Origin: Arcticibacter sp.
GTDB taxonomy: Bacteria; Bacteroidota; Bacteroidia; 2-12-FULL-35-15
DNA: 64,000 bases
Reading direction: 5' to 3'
NCBI GenBank assembly: GCA_021155045.1
Contig: JAJNQB010000002.1
Location: forward strand, 44,434-108,433
Shown: positions 52,988 to 61,867 of the stretch, in pieces
How positions within the stretch are numbered: the stretch's first letter is position 1
How the letters are laid out: every line of letters starts with the position of its first letter
The notes under the pieces: generated by a model
Told to the model about the DNA's origin: nothing
Seen by the model: the letters and a program-made list of their open reading frames with translations, nothing else
Database searches by the model: none
Made by a program: the position numbers and the translations under genes

Positions 52988-54235
52988 ATGAAAATTTTAA
53001 TTAAAAATATTAAATCACTTATTCAAGTTGAACAAAATCCACAACTAAAAATTGTTGGAAAGCAAATGAATACGCTTCCTACAATTGATAACGCTTGGCT
53101 TGCAATAGAAAATGATACGATTGTAGGGTTCGGAAAAATGGATGATTGGGAGGGAATAAGCGATTGGAGTAATCTAACTGTTATAGATGCAACAAACAAG
53201 TTGGTTTTTCCAAGTTATTGCGATAGTCATACACACATTGTTTATGCGGGCAGTAGAGAAGGAGAGTTTGTGGATAGAATTAATGGTTTAACATACGAAC
53301 AAATATTTGAACGTGGTGGAGGGATTTTAAATTCAGCAAAAAAACTAGCAAATGCAAGTGAAGAAGAGTTAATAGAAAGTGCTTTACAAAGGCTGCATGA
53401 AATAATGATGCAAGGAACGGGAGCTGTTGAAATTAAAAGTGGCTATGGATTAAGCACTACTTCTGAATTAAAAATGTTGCGAGTAATTAAAAAATTAAAA
53501 GAACTATCTCCATTAACAATTAAAGCAACTTTTCTTGGCGCACATGCTCTTCCAAAAGAGTATCAGGAATCAAGACGTAAATATATAGATTTACTGATTA
53601 ATGAAATGATGCCAAAAATTGCTGAAGAACAATTGGCAGATTATTGCGATGTTTTTTGTGAACAAAACTATTTTACAAAAGAAGAAACAGTTGAAATTTT
53701 AACTGCCGCAAAAAAATACGGCATGATTCCGAAAGTTCATGCAGAACAATTAAGTAATTATGGTGGAGTTATAGCTGGAGTTGAAGTAGGAGCAATAAGT
53801 GTAGATCATTTAGAATTTGTTGCTGACGCAGAAATAAAAGCATTATTAAATTCTGACACAATGCCAACAATTTTACCAGGTGCCGCATTTTTTCTTGGTT
53901 TGCCATTGCCTCCTGCACGTAAAATGATTGATGCTGGTTTATCTGTGGCGGTAGCAAGCGACTACAATCCTGGTAGTAGTCCAAGCGGTAATATGAATTT
54001 TATGCTTTCCTTATGTTGTGTTCAATACAAAATGACACCGGAAGAAGCCATAAATGCAGCAACTATCAATTCGGCTTATGCAATGAATTTAAGTAAAACA
54101 CACGGTAGCATTGCTATTGGTAAGCAAGCGAATGTATTTATCACAAAAGAAATTCCGAGTTATGCGTTTATTCCGTATTCTTATGGAAACAACTTAGTAG
54201 AAAGCATAATTTTAAATGGAAAAATTATATTTTAA
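52988..54235 (+). CDS. hutI: Imidazolonepropionase
   Basis: Third step of histidine breakdown: hydrolyses imidazolonepropionate to formimidoylglutamate. Amidohydrolase metal ligands DSHTHIVYAGSREGEF (about 77-92), IKSGYGLS, VHAEQLSNYGG and SDYNPGSSP (about 324-332) are characteristic of HutI; 415 residues is usual. It supplies the substrate of FtcD encoded 31 bases later. Histidase and urocanase genes are not in the window. Confidence 0.96.
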   Translation: MKILIKNIKSLIQVEQNPQLKIVGKQMNTLPTIDNAWLAIENDTIVGFGKMDDWEGISDWSNLTVIDATNKLVFPSYCDSHTHIVYAGSREGEFVDRINGLTYEQIFERGGGILNSAKKLANASEEELIESALQRLHEIMMQGTGAVEIKSGYGLSTTSELKMLRVIKKLKELSPLTIKATFLGAHALPKEYQESRRKYIDLLINEMMPKIAEEQLADYCDVFCEQNYFTKEETVEILTAAKKYGMIPKVHAEQLSNYGGVIAGVEVGAISVDHLEFVADAEIKALLNSDTMPTILPGAAFFLGLPLPPARKMIDAGLSVAVASDYNPGSSPSGNMNFMLSLCCVQYKMTPEEAINAATINSAYAMNLSKTHGSIAIGKQANVFITKEIPSYAFIPYSYGNNLVESIILNGKIIF

Positions 54236-54266
54236 AAATAGTGTAACTAATTAATCAGTTAAACCA

Positions 54267-55958
54267 ATGAACCAATCAACTAAATTAATAGAATGCGTGC
54301 CTAATTTTTCAGAAGGGCACGATATGAATATCATCAAACAAATTACCAACGAAATTGAATCGGTTGAAGGAGTAAAATTATTAAATGTTGATCCAGGAAA
54401 AGCCACTAACAGAACGGTTGTAACTTTTGTAGGGAATCCTGAAGCTGTTATTGAAGCTGCTTTTCTTGCAATTAAAAAAGCGAGCGAATTAATTGATATG
54501 AGTAAACACAAAGGTGAGCATCCACGAATGGGTGCTACCGATGTTTGTCCGCTTATTCCCATTGCTGGAATATCTATGGAAGAAACAGCAGAGTACGCAA
54601 AAAAGCTAGGAGCAAAAGTTGGTAAAGAATTAAATGTTCCAGTTTACTTATATGAAGCCGCTCAAGCAGATAAAAAAAGAAATAATTTATCCGTAATTCG
54701 TGCGGGAGAATACGAAGGCTTTTTTAAAAAAATAAAATTACCAGAATGGAAACCCGATTTTGGTCCTGCTGAACATTCAGTAAAATCAGGTTCAACAGTA
54801 ATTGGAGCACGTGATTTTTTGGTTGCTTATAATATCAATTTAAATACAACATCTACCAGAAGAGCCAATGCTATTGCATTTGATGTGCGTGAAGCGGGAC
54901 GGGTAAAACGAGAAGGGAATCCTGTTACAGGAAAAATTGTTACAGATGAAAAAGGAAATCCTGTAAATATTCCAGGTACTTTAAAATCGGTAAAAGCTAT
55001 TGGTTGGTATATTGAAGAGTATGGAATTGCTCAAATTTCTATGAACCTTACCAATATTAACATCACATCTGTTCACAAAGCATTTGATGAAGTTTCTAAT
55101 AAAGCAACGGAAAGAGGTATTCGAGTAACTGGATCTGAATTAGTAGGCTTAATTCCTTTAAAAGCGATGCTGGATGCTGGAAAATATTTTTTAGAAAAAC
55201 AAAATCGTTCAACGGGTGTTTCTGAAAAAGAATTAATTAAAATTGCTGTTAAGTCACTTGGTTTAGATGAATTATCACCTTTTAAACCAGAAGAAAGAAT
55301 TATAGAATATCTTTTGAAAGATGAATCAAAAGCACGATTAATAAAAATGAATTTAGTAGAGTTTGCTGATGAAACAGCAAGTGAAAGTCCTGCACCTGGT
55401 GGCGGTTCTATTTCAGCTTATATTGGCTCATTAGGTATATCTTTAGGTACAATGGTGGCTAATCTATCTTCTCACAAGCCTGGTTGGGATGAGCGTTGGA
55501 AAGAATTTTCGGATTGGGCTGAAAAAGGACAGTACTTCAAAAATGAATTATTAAAAATGGTGGATGAAGATACAAATGCATTTAATAAAATAATGAATGC
55601 TTTTAGTTTGCCAAAGGCGACTGACGAAGAAAAAAAATTAAGAACAGAAGCAATTCAAAGTGCTACTAGGTACGCCACAGAAGTCCCCTTTAAAGTGATG
55701 CAATTGTGTTATGATTCAATGGTAGTAATTAAAGCAATGGCAGAAGTTGGAAATCCGAATTCGATAACAGATGCTGGTGTAGGCGCGCTTTGTGCACGTT
55801 CTGCGGTAATGGGAGCATTCTTAAATGTGAAAATAAATGCAGCAGGATTGGCAGATAAAGCCTTTTCAGAGAAACTTATTGCTGAAGGAAACGTAATAGA
55901 GAACAAAGCTCAATTACTAGAAACAGAAATTTTAAAAATAGTAAATAGTAAAATTTAA
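54267..55958 (+). CDS. ftcD: Bifunctional glutamate formimidoyltransferase / formimidoyl-THF cyclodeaminase
   Basis: Transfers the formimino group to tetrahydrofolate and then cyclodeaminates it to methenyl-THF, linking histidine breakdown with one-carbon metabolism. Residues 1-330 are the formimidoyltransferase (LIECVPNFSEGHD, GATDVCPLIPIAG, YNINLNTTSTRRA); from about 358 the cyclodeaminase follows (FADETASESPAPGGGSISAY). The fusion makes 563 residues, close to the animal enzyme; many bacteria have separate proteins. Downstream of hutI, likely the same operon. Confidence 0.94.
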   Translation: MNQSTKLIECVPNFSEGHDMNIIKQITNEIESVEGVKLLNVDPGKATNRTVVTFVGNPEAVIEAAFLAIKKASELIDMSKHKGEHPRMGATDVCPLIPIAGISMEETAEYAKKLGAKVGKELNVPVYLYEAAQADKKRNNLSVIRAGEYEGFFKKIKLPEWKPDFGPAEHSVKSGSTVIGARDFLVAYNINLNTTSTRRANAIAFDVREAGRVKREGNPVTGKIVTDEKGNPVNIPGTLKSVKAIGWYIEEYGIAQISMNLTNINITSVHKAFDEVSNKATERGIRVTGSELVGLIPLKAMLDAGKYFLEKQNRSTGVSEKELIKIAVKSLGLDELSPFKPEERIIEYLLKDESKARLIKMNLVEFADETASESPAPGGGSISAYIGSLGISLGTMVANLSSHKPGWDERWKEFSDWAEKGQYFKNELLKMVDEDTNAFNKIMNAFSLPKATDEEKKLRTEAIQSATRYATEVPFKVMQLCYDSMVVIKAMAEVGNPNSITDAGVGALCARSAVMGAFLNVKINAAGLADKAFSEKLIAEGNVIENKAQLLETEILKIVNSKI

Positions 55959-56033
55959 TCCCCTGATAAGAGATAATTATCCAATAAATTATTCTTAATC
56001 AAAACTAAAAAAATTGAAATCGGTAAATCTGAT

Positions 56034-58334
56034 ATGCGTTTAACTCTAAAAATAAAAAGAGCCATCCGAAGAAGTCCATTTTTTCGAAGGCTTTTTTATT
56101 CTTTTTATTTTAGATTGATATTGCTCGATTTCAAAAAAAATCAATTATTGGTTTTAATTTGGCTTTTGTTTTTTGCATTAATCTCTAATAAAGTTGCTCC
56201 TCACTATGGAGTTGCATATTTGTTTTTAGGTCCAGAATATTACAATAAAATTAGCTTACTTTCATGCTTTATTATTGGCTTTGCATGTGGCGGTTTTATT
56301 ATGTCATACAACATTGCAAGTTTTATTAAAAATGCTTTTCGTTTTCCTTTTTTAGCTACACTCCGAAATCCATTTTTTAGGTATTGTTTAAATAATTTCT
56401 TTACTCCATTATTGTTTACGGTTGTATATTGTTTTCAAATTTTTTATTTTTTGAAAGGAGAAGGAATTTTCTCCCTCTTTCAAATTTTTTCGATGATACT
56501 AGCCTTTATCATAGGGAATTTATTTTTTGTTTTTATTGCATTTACTTATTTTTTTGGCACCAATAGATATATATCAAAAATATATGGAATAGCAAATTCA
56601 GAACCACTAACAACTACAAGAGCTAAAGCTGTAAATACTTCTATTCATGCTATAAGTGGTGAAAGAAATCCAAATTTAATCAAGGAATCCAGAGATTGGT
56701 ATGTGGAAACATATTTAGTTTCTCCATTTAAAGTGAGATTAGTTCGTTCTGTAAGACATTATAAAAAAGAAGTTTTAAAATCCATATTAAAACAAAATCA
56801 TAAAGCAGCTTTCATATTTCAACTTATTGTTATTATTAGTTTAATTTGTCTCGGGTTGTTTTCTGATATTGATATAATAAATATTCCAGCTGGTGCAAGT
56901 TTGTTTTTGTTATTTACCATGTTTATTACACTATTTAGTTCTTTTTATACTTGGTTTAGAGGCTGGTCCACAGTAGTGTTTATTTTCTTTTTATTAATTT
57001 TTAATTTTTTACACAAGGTTAATTTTTTATCGTCCTCAGGTAAAGCATACGGATTGGATTATAAAGCTGAAAAAGCTCATTATACATATTATAATTTTAA
57101 GAAAAGAGATTTGGCTTATGATGTCTTAAATGCAGATTTTAAAAATACCATTTCCATTCTTAATAAATGGAAAATAAAAAATACTGATTTTAAATTGCAA
57201 GATAAAAAGCCTAAAATTGTTTTTATTAATGTAAGTGGTGGTGGTGTTCGTTCTTCTTTATGGGTAATGCATACACTTCAAACAGCGGATAGTTTATTGA
57301 ATGGGAAACTGTTGCGACAAACTCAAATGATTACAGGGTCTTCAGGAGGAATGATTGGAGCGGCTTATTTAAGAGAGTTGTATTTGTTGAAAGAGAAAAG
57401 CAAAATAGATTCTTATTACGACATAAAATATAAGACAAATATTTCTAAAGATATTCTCAATCCAATAGCTTTTAAAATAGCAACAACAGAATGGTTGTTT
57501 CCATTTAAAACATTAAAAGTTGATGATAATATTTATTATCAAGATAGGGGATATGCTTTTGAACAAACCTTGCTGGAAAACACAGGAAACGTTTTTAATA
57601 GACGATTGAGTTACTATAAATTACTAGAAAGTAATTCGTACATACCAATGATGGTTTTTTCACCCTCCATTGTAAATGATGGAAGAAAAATGCTGATTTC
57701 ACCAGTAGGCGTTTCTTATCTCACTCAAAATACCCAAACGAATAAAATAAATTACAATAAACTATATGATGCAATAGAATATTCTCGTTTTTTTGATAAA
57801 CAGGATGCTCATAAAACTTTATTTACCAGCGTTCTTCGCATGAGTGCTACATTTCCATATATATCACCAGTAGTAAGCTTGCCAAGTGAACCACGCATAG
57901 AAATTATGGATGCTGGATTACGAGATAATTATGGCTTAGAAACCACTTTACGATTCATTAAAATGTTTAATACTTGGATTGCTGAAAATACAAGCGGAAT
58001 TGTTATCATTCAAATACGTGATAAACGAAAAAATGGACCTATTGAAGAAAACCCTTCTCAAACATTTTTTCAATCTTTAGGAAGACCCATGGGAAGTTTT
58101 TATGGTAATTTATTTCAAGTACAAGATTTTAATCAAAATCAACAGATACAATATGCTGATATATGGTGTAAGTCAAAAATTGATATTGTTGATTTACAAT
58201 TAAGAAATGAAAAAGATGACAGAATTTCTTTGAGTTGGCATTTGACCAACAATGAAAAAATTAAGGTATTGCGTTCCCTTTATTTGCCAGAAAATCAAGA
58301 AGCAATTAATAAAATTGTGGAATTGTTAAAGTAA
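56034..58334 (+). CDS. Membrane-embedded patatin-like phospholipase
   Basis: A 766-residue protein. The N-terminal half has about seven hydrophobic segments (roughly 40-60, 76-100, 122-146, 152-182, 254-275, 285-310, 312-330), then a patatin domain: oxyanion motif NVSGGGVRSS (about 399), nucleophile serine in TGSSGGMIGA (about 435-444) and the catalytic Asp in IMDAGLRDNYG (about 624-634). All parts of the Ser-Asp dyad are kept. Patatins usually are soluble or carry a beta barrel, so the multi-helix membrane part is unusual; the active site would face the cytosol or periplasm depending on topology. Follows ftcD by 75 bases; no visible functional link. Confidence 0.82.
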   Translation: MRLTLKIKRAIRRSPFFRRLFYSFYFRLILLDFKKNQLLVLIWLLFFALISNKVAPHYGVAYLFLGPEYYNKISLLSCFIIGFACGGFIMSYNIASFIKNAFRFPFLATLRNPFFRYCLNNFFTPLLFTVVYCFQIFYFLKGEGIFSLFQIFSMILAFIIGNLFFVFIAFTYFFGTNRYISKIYGIANSEPLTTTRAKAVNTSIHAISGERNPNLIKESRDWYVETYLVSPFKVRLVRSVRHYKKEVLKSILKQNHKAAFIFQLIVIISLICLGLFSDIDIINIPAGASLFLLFTMFITLFSSFYTWFRGWSTVVFIFFLLIFNFLHKVNFLSSSGKAYGLDYKAEKAHYTYYNFKKRDLAYDVLNADFKNTISILNKWKIKNTDFKLQDKKPKIVFINVSGGGVRSSLWVMHTLQTADSLLNGKLLRQTQMITGSSGGMIGAAYLRELYLLKEKSKIDSYYDIKYKTNISKDILNPIAFKIATTEWLFPFKTLKVDDNIYYQDRGYAFEQTLLENTGNVFNRRLSYYKLLESNSYIPMMVFSPSIVNDGRKMLISPVGVSYLTQNTQTNKINYNKLYDAIEYSRFFDKQDAHKTLFTSVLRMSATFPYISPVVSLPSEPRIEIMDAGLRDNYGLETTLRFIKMFNTWIAENTSGIVIIQIRDKRKNGPIEENPSQTFFQSLGRPMGSFYGNLFQVQDFNQNQQIQYADIWCKSKIDIVDLQLRNEKDDRISLSWHLTNNEKIKVLRSLYLPENQEAINKIVELLK

Positions 58335-58339
58335 ATTTT

Positions 58340-59407
58340 TTATATCCCCTTATCGTAATTAACGGTTACAGCAGCAGTAGTAGCTCTTGATTGGCACGTT
58401 AAAATATAGCCTCTTTCTACTTCCGATTTTGATAAAGCATAATTTACTGCCATATCAACTTTTCCGTTTTCGAGTAAAGCACGGCAAGTACAACAAGAAC
58501 CACCTTGGCAAGCATAAGGTGCATCTAAACCAACACGTAATGCTGCTTCTAAAATCGTTTCATTGGGCTCTAATTCGATAACACGCTCATCGCCATCCAT
58601 TATGATTGTTGCTGTTGCAGATAAAGTAGATACAGTAGGTTTGTTGTTTTCTTCGCTTACAGGAGCTGTAAAATACTCAATATGGATTTTGTTTTCTGGA
58701 ACTTTTATTTCATTTAATGCAGCCATTACATTGTCCATCATTGGAGTAGGTCCACAAATGAAAAATTCGTTCTCCAACTTTAAGTTAACATGGTTTTCAA
58801 TTAACAAAATGTTTTTTTCTTTTGTCATCATACCTTGTAATAATGCAGGATGATTTGCAGGTGCTGTATTTAATATATGATAGATTTTTAGCCTGTCAGC
58901 ATTTTTATTTTCTAATTCGGCTAATTGATTTTTAAAAATAATAGATGCTTCATCATTATTACCATAAAACAAAATTACCTTGCTATTTGGTTCGCTTGCT
59001 AAAACAGTTTTAAGAATAGATAACATGGGTGTAATTCCACTTCCTCCACCAAAAAGAACATACGTTTTTTTGTTTGAAGCATTCATTTCCGAATAAAAAT
59101 TACCCATTGGAACCATCACTTCTATTACATCTCCAACTTTGGTTTTATCATTTATAAAAGACGACACTTTACCATTGTGCACCTTTTTTATGGCTACACG
59201 TAACTCATTTTCATCAATAGGGCTAGAGCAAATAGAGTAGGAACGTCTTACTTCTTCTTCGTTGATATTTAATTTTAACGTTAAATATTGTCCTTGTTTA
59301 TATTTATACTCGGATTTTAAGTTTTGTGGTACTTCAAAAGCAACAGAAACAGCATCAACCGTTTCTCTAGTTACATCTACAACTTTTAATGAATGAAATT
59401 TTGACAT
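58340..59407 (-). CDS. Flavin/2Fe-2S reductase (PaaE-like)
   Basis: A 355-residue electron-transfer protein. FNR-type FAD domain (RRSYSICSSPID near 54-65), NAD-binding domain (LFGGGSGITPMLSIL near 117-131, then FICGPTPMMDNVM) and a C-terminal plant-type ferredoxin with cysteines in ACQGGSCCTCRA (about 300-310) and a last one in LTCQSRAT. This order matches PaaE, the reductase of phenylacetyl-CoA epoxidase, but no paaABCD genes are near; it may serve another oxygenase or desaturase. Confidence 0.9.
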   Translation of the reverse strand: MSKFHSLKVVDVTRETVDAVSVAFEVPQNLKSEYKYKQGQYLTLKLNINEEEVRRSYSICSSPIDENELRVAIKKVHNGKVSSFINDKTKVGDVIEVMVPMGNFYSEMNASNKKTYVLFGGGSGITPMLSILKTVLASEPNSKVILFYGNNDEASIIFKNQLAELENKNADRLKIYHILNTAPANHPALLQGMMTKEKNILLIENHVNLKLENEFFICGPTPMMDNVMAALNEIKVPENKIHIEYFTAPVSEENNKPTVSTLSATATIIMDGDERVIELEPNETILEAALRVGLDAPYACQGGSCCTCRALLENGKVDMAVNYALSKSEVERGYILTCQSRATTAAVTVNYDKGI

Positions 59408-59479
59408 CTTTAATTAAATTTTTCGGCAGCGAATTTACAATTTATACCAATTGTAATTATAAAATAGTATAATATTAAT

Positions 59480-60148
59480 TTATTTTTTTTCCTTGTAATG
59501 ATACTCCGCTAATAGTAAATCAATATCTTTTATTAGTTGTTCAATTTGCACAGAGTCTGTTCCATCATAATACCCTCTTATTCTTTTGTCTTTGTCTATT
59601 AATGCAAAGTTTTGTGTGTGAATAAAATCGTCTGGTCCGGCATCACCTTGTTGTGCATCCATAAAATAACTTGTTCTAGCGATATCATACAGTTTTTTTT
59701 TATCCCCTGTTACAAACATCCATTGACTTGCATTTGCTTGAAATTTTTGAGAATATTCAAATAATTGTTTTACACTATCAATTTCTGGGTCAACGGTATG
59801 AGATAAAAACTTTACTTCCTCATTATTTTTATACTTTTCATAAATCTTATTCATTTGTGTGCTCATGATGGGACAAATAGTGTGGCAGGTTGTAAAAAAG
59901 AAATCTGTTACATATACACTATTCTTAAAGTCGTTTTGTGATATTGAATCACCATTTTGGTTTATAAATTTAAAATCAGCAATGGTGTGATAAAGTGTAT
60001 CTGTTTTGCCATTTTTACTTTCATAACTGCTGGGTCCATATATAGCAAGCTGCCTTAAAGGTTTCTGAGAATCATGAATAAAAAAGGCATAAATAAAAAT
60101 AGCAAGAGCGGCTACAAGAATAGAAATGTTTACAAGTTTAATTTTCAT
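59480..60148 (-). CDS. SCO1/SenC copper-binding protein
   Basis: A 222-residue membrane-anchored thioredoxin-fold protein that helps assemble the CuA site of cytochrome c oxidase. Membrane helix about 7-23, then FTTCHTICPIM with the CxxxC copper ligands (about 88-92) and the third ligand His in DFIHTQNFALID (about 177). Its start overlaps the end of the TlpA-like gene by 11 bases, so the two are translationally coupled. No oxidase subunit gene is in the window. Confidence 0.92.
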   Translation of the reverse strand: MKIKLVNISILVAALAIFIYAFFIHDSQKPLRQLAIYGPSSYESKNGKTDTLYHTIADFKFINQNGDSISQNDFKNSVYVTDFFFTTCHTICPIMSTQMNKIYEKYKNNEEVKFLSHTVDPEIDSVKQLFEYSQKFQANASQWMFVTGDKKKLYDIARTSYFMDAQQGDAGPDDFIHTQNFALIDKDKRIRGYYDGTDSVQIEQLIKDIDLLLAEYHYKEKK

Positions 60149-60641
60149 CAGTTATAATTGATTCTATTTCGGTTTTTAAAAATTCGTAAGTGAGTTTTTT
60201 TTCAAAAAAATGTTTTATGTTTTTTTTGTTGTTAAGTATATAAGTTGCGGGAATAGCGCCAGTCCAATCAGCCGAAATTTTAGGAATAAAATAGTTTGCA
60301 TTACTTTCATCCAGCAAAACAATTTCAGATTTTAAATTCTTTGTTTTTATGAAAGGGATTACTTTTTTTTCTAAATCCTCTTTAAAATCCATAGAAACGA
60401 GCAACACAACAACTTTTTTGCTAGAATATTCGGCATTTATCTTTTCGAAATCGGGTAATTCTTTTACACAAGGAGCACACCATGTTGCCCAAAAATTTAT
60501 AATATAGGTTGTATCCGAATTATTGTTGATACGTTTTTCTAAATCGACAATTTTAATTATCCTCACCGTTTGGCTGAAAAGATTAGTAGATAAAACAATT
60601 GAGAAAAGGAAGAATATAAGATATAGTTTATGTTTTTTCAT
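60138..60641 (-). CDS. TlpA-like periplasmic thioredoxin
   Basis: A 167-residue exported thioredoxin-fold protein. Signal peptide or anchor at 1-22 (ending NLFSQ), redox site WATWCAPCVKELPDFEK (cysteines about 53 and 56), and cis-Pro region AIPATYILN. Probably keeps the SCO1 and CuA cysteines reduced, as TlpA does in rhizobia. ATG 60641 is used because the TAACTTTG element lies at 60661-60654, inside the coding part of a longer version. Confidence 0.9.
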   Translation of the reverse strand: MKKHKLYLIFFLFSIVLSTNLFSQTVRIIKIVDLEKRINNNSDTTYIINFWATWCAPCVKELPDFEKINAEYSSKKVVVLLVSMDFKEDLEKKVIPFIKTKNLKSEIVLLDESNANYFIPKISADWTGAIPATYILNNKKNIKHFFEKKLTYEFLKTEIESIITDEN

Positions 60642-60653
60642 TTTAATTAGGCA

Positions 60654-60661
60654 CAAAGTTA
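60654..60661 (-). promoter_or_regulatory. -7 promoter element of the tlpA-sco1 operon
   Basis: TAACTTTG followed by TGCC, a perfect TAnnTTTG match 12 bases before the ATG, divergent from the promoter at 60682-60710. Confidence 0.5.
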
Positions 60662-60681
60662 GTTATTCATATTTATTATTG

Positions 60682-60710
60682 TTTGATTGTAGAAATATTT
60701 TATAATTTTG
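60682..60710 (+). promoter_or_regulatory. Complete -33/-7 promoter of the 60735 gene
   Basis: TTTG at 60682-60685, a 17-base spacer, and TAATTTTG at 60703-60710: one of the clearest Bacteroidota -33/-7 promoters in the window, 24 bases before the ATG. Confidence 0.6.
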
Positions 60711-60734
60711 ACTTCCTAATAAAAATGATGCCAA

Positions 60735-61169
60735 ATGGCAAACGGTTTTGTAGATTCATATGATATAGTAGCTCCAGCAATAAGTACAGCTGGTGTATAT
60801 TTTTTTACGACAGATTGTGGTGTTCAATATGAAGTGCGTTTTGGGCGTAGGCAAGATAATATACTTTATGCAACCATTGTATTTGGTGTTATTAACGATG
60901 AATACGAAGGGGAGGAATATACATTAACCAATAAAGGTGAATTGTATAGGGTAATGACAACGATAGTAAAAGTGGTTAAAATGTTTATGACTGAACACCC
61001 TAAAATGATTTCATACGAATTTACAGGATTGGCTAAGGAAGGTGAGCCGGAAGATAAATTATCATCTAGAATAAACCTTTATAAGCGCTATTTACCGAGA
61101 ATTTTTGATAATACCTGGAAGTTTGATTTTTCAAGAGGCAATACAATTATTGTAACGAGGGCTCGTTAA
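60735..61169 (+). CDS. Uncharacterised 144-residue cytosolic protein
   Basis: I do not recognise a named family. A 144-residue alpha/beta protein without signal peptide: a long N-terminal beta segment (YFFTTDCGVQYEVRFGRRQDN, one Cys at about 28), a helix VMTTIVKVVKMFMTEHP, and a conserved-looking end LYKRYLPRIFDNTWKFDF, then RGNTIIVTRAR. Strong promoter, own transcript; its stop overlaps the convergent small gene at 61166. The layout resembles small bacterial or phage-derived proteins of unknown function. Confidence 0.65.
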   Translation: MANGFVDSYDIVAPAISTAGVYFFTTDCGVQYEVRFGRRQDNILYATIVFGVINDEYEGEEYTLTNKGELYRVMTTIVKVVKMFMTEHPKMISYEFTGLAKEGEPEDKLSSRINLYKRYLPRIFDNTWKFDFSRGNTIIVTRAR

Positions 61170-61324
61170 TTGTTTTTTGCATCTAAATAATTGCAAGTAA
61201 CCCAGTATTTATAGCCAATTATAGCCATTTCCCACTTTTTTAGGTTTTTTAGGTCTCGCATATAATATTTTGGCAAAACTAGCTTGTTGAAACCTGATAA
61301 AAATGAGAACATGAGCTTTTTCAT
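61166..61324 (-). CDS. Small basic 52-residue protein
   Basis: Short gene, ATG at 61324, TAA at 61166. The product KLMFSFLSGFNKLVLPKY...WEMAIIGYKYWVTCNYLD is basic and amphipathic; from memory, small proteins with this FNKLxLPxY...AIIGYxYWVT pattern occur across Bacteroidota beside unrelated genes, unverified. The stop overlaps that of the 144-residue gene within TTAA. Moderate confidence that it is translated. Confidence 0.5.
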   Translation of the reverse strand: MKKLMFSFLSGFNKLVLPKYYMRDLKNLKKWEMAIIGYKYWVTCNYLDAKNN

Positions 61325-61355
61325 ACCACAAAATTGAAAAAAATATTCCAATAAA

Positions 61356-61385
61356 TTGAAAATTTAATACAAATTGCTATATTTG
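61356..61385 (+). promoter_or_regulatory. -33/-7 promoter of the L31 gene
   Basis: TTG at 61356-61358, a 19-base spacer, and TATATTTG at 61378-61385 followed by CACC; 29 bases before the ATG at 61415. It fits a strongly expressed ribosomal-protein gene. Confidence 0.6.
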
Positions 61386-61414
61386 CACCCCGAATTATTT
61401 AAAAAAGCAGAAAA

Positions 61415-61672
61415 ATGAAAAAAGACATACATCCAGAAAACTATCGTTTGGTGGTATTTAAAGACATGAGTAACGATTATTCTTTTGTTACAAAATCATG
61501 TGCAGAAACAAAAGAAACTATTAAATGGGAAGATGGAAATGAGTATCCTGTTATTAAATTGGAGATTTCTCATACTTCACACCCTTTTTATACTGGTAAA
61601 GTAAAATTAGTAGATACCGCAGGTCGTGTTGATAAATTCCGTAGCCGTTATACTAAAAAAGAAGCTAAATAA
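61415..61672 (+). CDS. rpmE2: 50S ribosomal protein L31 type B
   Basis: An 85-residue ribosomal protein. MKKDIHPENYRLVVFKD and ISHTSHPFYTGKVKLVDTAGRVDKF are typical, and the absence of the zinc-binding CxxC pair marks type B, the form used when zinc is scarce or as the sole L31 in many Bacteroidota. Own promoter and strong terminator. Confidence 0.96.
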   Translation: MKKDIHPENYRLVVFKDMSNDYSFVTKSCAETKETIKWEDGNEYPVIKLEISHTSHPFYTGKVKLVDTAGRVDKFRSRYTKKEAK

Positions 61673-61693
61673 TAAACATAGATTATTTATTTA

Positions 61694-61735
61694 AAAACAC
61701 CCTTGCTTTAAACAGTAAGGGTGTTTTATTTTTAT
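61694..61735 (+). terminator. Rho-independent terminator after L31
   Basis: Arms AAAACACCCTT (61694-61704) and AAGGGTGTTTT (61717-61727) around a 12-base loop, with a T-rich tail. Confidence 0.88.
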
Positions 61736-61867
61736 TCAATTTAATCTTCTTAAATCATTGGCTGATACAAGGAAAAGTATTATTTTGCATTTCTATTTAA
61801 TTGCACAATTTATTTTTCGGCACAAAAAATGCAAAAGCAGAAATCATTAACCACAATACCATCAATT

